From the NCBI RefSeq assembly GCF_030547005.1, contig NZ_JAUOPN010000016.1:25565-89564 (forward strand): 64,000 nucleotides of DNA, read 5' to 3'. Every line of letters starts with the position of its first letter. Within the stretch, counting starts at the first letter, position 1. The notes beneath the pieces are model-generated. The model ran no database searches, was not told the origin of the DNA, and saw only the letters and a list, made by a program, of their open reading frames with translations. Shown here in pieces: positions 63,937-64,000 of this stretch. The translations under genes were made by a program, and so were the position numbers. This DNA comes from Maribacter sp. 1_MG-2023. Lineage in GTDB: Bacteria > Bacteroidota > Bacteroidia > Flavobacteriales > Flavobacteriaceae.

Positions 63937-64000
63937 TAAAAATAGGACAGTTCATAATTCGAATTTACTAACTTTAAATTCAAACTGTCACGATGAAAAA
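63925..64000 (+). mobile_element. Probable left end of an IS3-type insertion sequence (partial)
   Basis: From TGTAGGCTTCCCTAAAAATA on, the sequence has a TG start, a short AT-rich leader and then an ATG at 63993 (ATGAAAAA to the window edge), the layout of an IS with its first transposase frame. The gene on the left is cut. Only 76 bp are visible, so the family is a guess based on the end sequence type. Confidence 0.45.

Overview
The window is about 36% G+C chromosomal DNA from a marine-type member of the Flavobacteriaceae (Bacteroidota), probably near Maribacter or Zobellia. The assignment rests on Bacteroidota traits seen here: TonB-dependent receptors with carboxypeptidase-like N-domains, FecI/FecR pairs, a PorX type IX secretion regulator, an LpxC-FabZ fusion, DUF4249/DUF937/DUF6146/DUF6787 proteins, and promoters of the TTG-N19-TAnnTTTG type instead of sigma70 -35/-10 boxes. 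I saw no tRNA, rRNA or CRISPR array. The genus is inference; the family is well supported.

Layout. 1-2.1 kb: 5' part of a ZnuD-like TonB receptor beside a small His/Cys membrane protein, then two small envelope proteins. 2.1-6.6 kb: DUF937 protein, serA, serC, a LuxC-family acyl-CoA reductase, and a divergent 2[4Fe-4S] ferredoxin. 6.8-11.6 kb: sigma factor / FecR / STN-domain TonB receptor. 11.8-20.4 kb: ychF, cbpMA chaperone pair, topoisomerase IV parE-parC, mscL, sterol desaturase-like enzyme. 20.8-29.6 kb: lipoprotein, HTH regulator, M14 peptidase, Lrp regulator, DinB protein, aroB, proline dehydrogenase, alanine dehydrogenase and small conserved proteins. 29.8-31.8 kb: porX-tsaE. 31.9-42.6 kb: HD hydrolase, lipid A genes lpxD, lpxC/fabZ, lpxA, then efp, a second lpxD-like gene, sucD, fabG, a vWA membrane protein and a prohibitin-like protein.

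42.7-52.4 kb: a complete histidine operon hisG-D-C-B-H-A-F-IE, preceded by a His-rich leader peptide and a terminator (transcription attenuation). It is interrupted by non-his genes (a frameshifted four-helix-bundle gene, a GNAT acetyltransferase, a DinB protein, an aspartate/glutamate racemase), and its spacers hold degenerate palindromic repeats. One repeat appears to sit in frame inside hisA, adding about 12 residues before strand beta-7; this is the most unusual item of the window.

52.4-64 kb: periplasmic DJ-1/PfpI protein, GNAT, an outer-membrane barrel operon, HxlR/VOC divergent pair, a secreted GH2 glycosidase, a sigma / anti-sigma / DUF4097 operon divergent from a TonB receptor-DUF4249 pair, and at the right edge a 5'-truncated gene next to what looks like the left end of an IS3-type insertion sequence.
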